Assembly: GCA_038061695.1 (NCBI GenBank)
Contig: JBBTYT010000019.1
Location: forward strand, 1-20,868
Origin: M10-OD1-4 sp038061695
GTDB lineage: Bacteria; Patescibacteriota; Minisyncoccia; GWC2-36-17; M10-OD1-4
Length of the DNA stretch: 20,868 nucleotides
Direction: 5' to 3'
Every line of letters begins with the position of its first letter. Position 1 is the stretch's first letter. Positions 20,244-20,868 of this stretch are shown here, piece by piece. The translations under genes and the position numbers were made by a program. The notes under the pieces are model-generated. The model was not told where the DNA came from. It ran no database searches and was given only the letters and a program-made list of their open reading frames with translations.

Positions 20244-20868
20244 ATGTTATTTGGTGCTCATATATCATCGGCAGGCGGATTGGAAAATGCTCCAGAAAGA
20301 GCATCGTTGATTGGATGCGAAGTTTTTCAGATGTTTTCGCGTTCTCCGCAAATTTGGAAAGCTCCGGAATTAAAAGATGAAACCGTAGAGTTATTTAATG
20401 AGAATATGAAAAAATTCAATCAGAAAGAATGTTATATACATACTTCTTTTTTGATAAACTTAGCTTCAGTAAATAATAAAATACGCCATGGCTCAATGAA
20501 TATAATAAAAGAGGAATTGGAGCGCGGAAGCAGGCTAGGCGCTAAATATGTGATGACACACCTTGGCTCTTACAAAGATGTTGACTCTGACCTTGAGGGT
20601 CCTATGATGGTTGTAGATGCTTTAAAAAAGATTTTAGATAAAGAATATTTTACAGAGCTTCTTATTGAAATATCCGCCGGAGCCGGTAATATTGTAGGTT
20701 GTACATTTGAGGAGTTAGCTTACTTTATGGAGGAATTAAAAGGATATAAAGTTGGAATATGTCTTGCTACCGCTCATATGTTTGCCTCAGGTTATGATTT
20801 AAGGAATAAGAAAGCAGTAACAACAGTATTTGATGTTGGCTTGATTACAACTATTTCAATTTCTTCAT
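20244..20868 (+). CDS. nfo: Endonuclease IV (AP endonuclease), 3' end outside window; one metal ligand replaced
   Basis: The first 208 residues are visible: MLFGAHISSAGGLENAPERA, CEVFQMFSRSPQIWKAP, the YIHTSFLINLAS loop, VMTHLGSYKD, LLIEISAGAGNIVG and GICLATAHMFASGYDL. Endonuclease IV nicks DNA at abasic sites using three zinc ions. By the known E. coli ligands (His69, His109, Glu145, Asp179, His182), this protein keeps His66, His106, Glu142 and His178, but the Asp of CLDTxH is Ala175 (codon GCT). The rest of the protein, including the other ligands, lies beyond the window. The frame reads to the window edge. It could be a genuine variant, an inactive relative or a sequence error. Confidence 0.9.
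   Translation, partial: MLFGAHISSAGGLENAPERASLIGCEVFQMFSRSPQIWKAPELKDETVELFNENMKKFNQKECYIHTSFLINLASVNNKIRHGSMNIIKEELERGSRLGAKYVMTHLGSYKDVDSDLEGPMMVVDALKKILDKEYFTELLIEISAGAGNIVGCTFEELAYFMEELKGYKVGICLATAHMFASGYDLRNKKAVTTVFDVGLITTISISS

Overview
The window is strongly AT-rich, densely packed and entirely on the + strand. Short intergenic gaps, several promoters lying almost on the start codon (leaderless genes), and a gene set containing RhuM-Fic, NYN and DUF3800 accessory proteins, SHOCT and bPH2 membrane proteins and a small core repertoire suggest a member of the Patescibacteria/CPR, Parcubacteria-like. This placement is inference; no rRNA or ribosomal protein is present to confirm it. TGA, TAA and TAG all end intact genes here (for example 11001-11003, 2892-2894 and 638-640), so the code looks standard.

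Positions 1-8455 form a decayed accessory island. Fragments that I read as a type I restriction-modification locus are scattered through it: an HsdM C-terminal tail fused behind an ASCH domain (134-640), a second HsdM-like tail (1228-1326), an hsdS collapsed to its two ends (1716-1829), an associated RhuM-Fic gene with two lesions (2935-3907), and an HsdR C-terminus cut by an insertion sequence (7922-8455). No methylase or helicase/nuclease core remains. Between them sit two NYN-domain genes (653-1180, 4923-5482), two DUF3800 genes (4001-4810, 5651-6298), a truncated receiver-like ORF (1331-1600) and an intact orphan ParA-type ATPase (1872-2894). Both NYN genes and one DUF3800 gene carry nonsense or frameshift lesions. 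Three cargo genes share a leader module (3912, 4923, 5563); two copies are preceded by the same 36-base repeat containing TTATCCACA, and each unit ends at its own terminator-like hairpin. An intact DDE-transposase IS occupies about 6554-7910.

Positions 8456-11003 hold a promoter, a structured leader with a possible terminator/antiterminator, an ATP-grasp ligase, and an N-formylglutamate amidohydrolase-family gene behind its own leaderless promoter. Base and codon use in the ligase differ from the downstream chromosome.

Positions 11120-20868 look like ordinary chromosome: an EEP-fold hydrolase, SGNH hydrolase, TfoX-N protein, SHOCT protein, small membrane protein, bPH2 membrane protein, a Dus-family tRNA-dihydrouridine synthase, RsmE, secreted subtilisin, YggU/DUF167, GlmS, an alpha/beta hydrolase and the start of endonuclease IV, which lacks one conserved metal-ligand aspartate. 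The most unusual parts are the leader-linked cassette array with the dispersed R-M debris, and the regulated-looking leader of the ATP-grasp gene.
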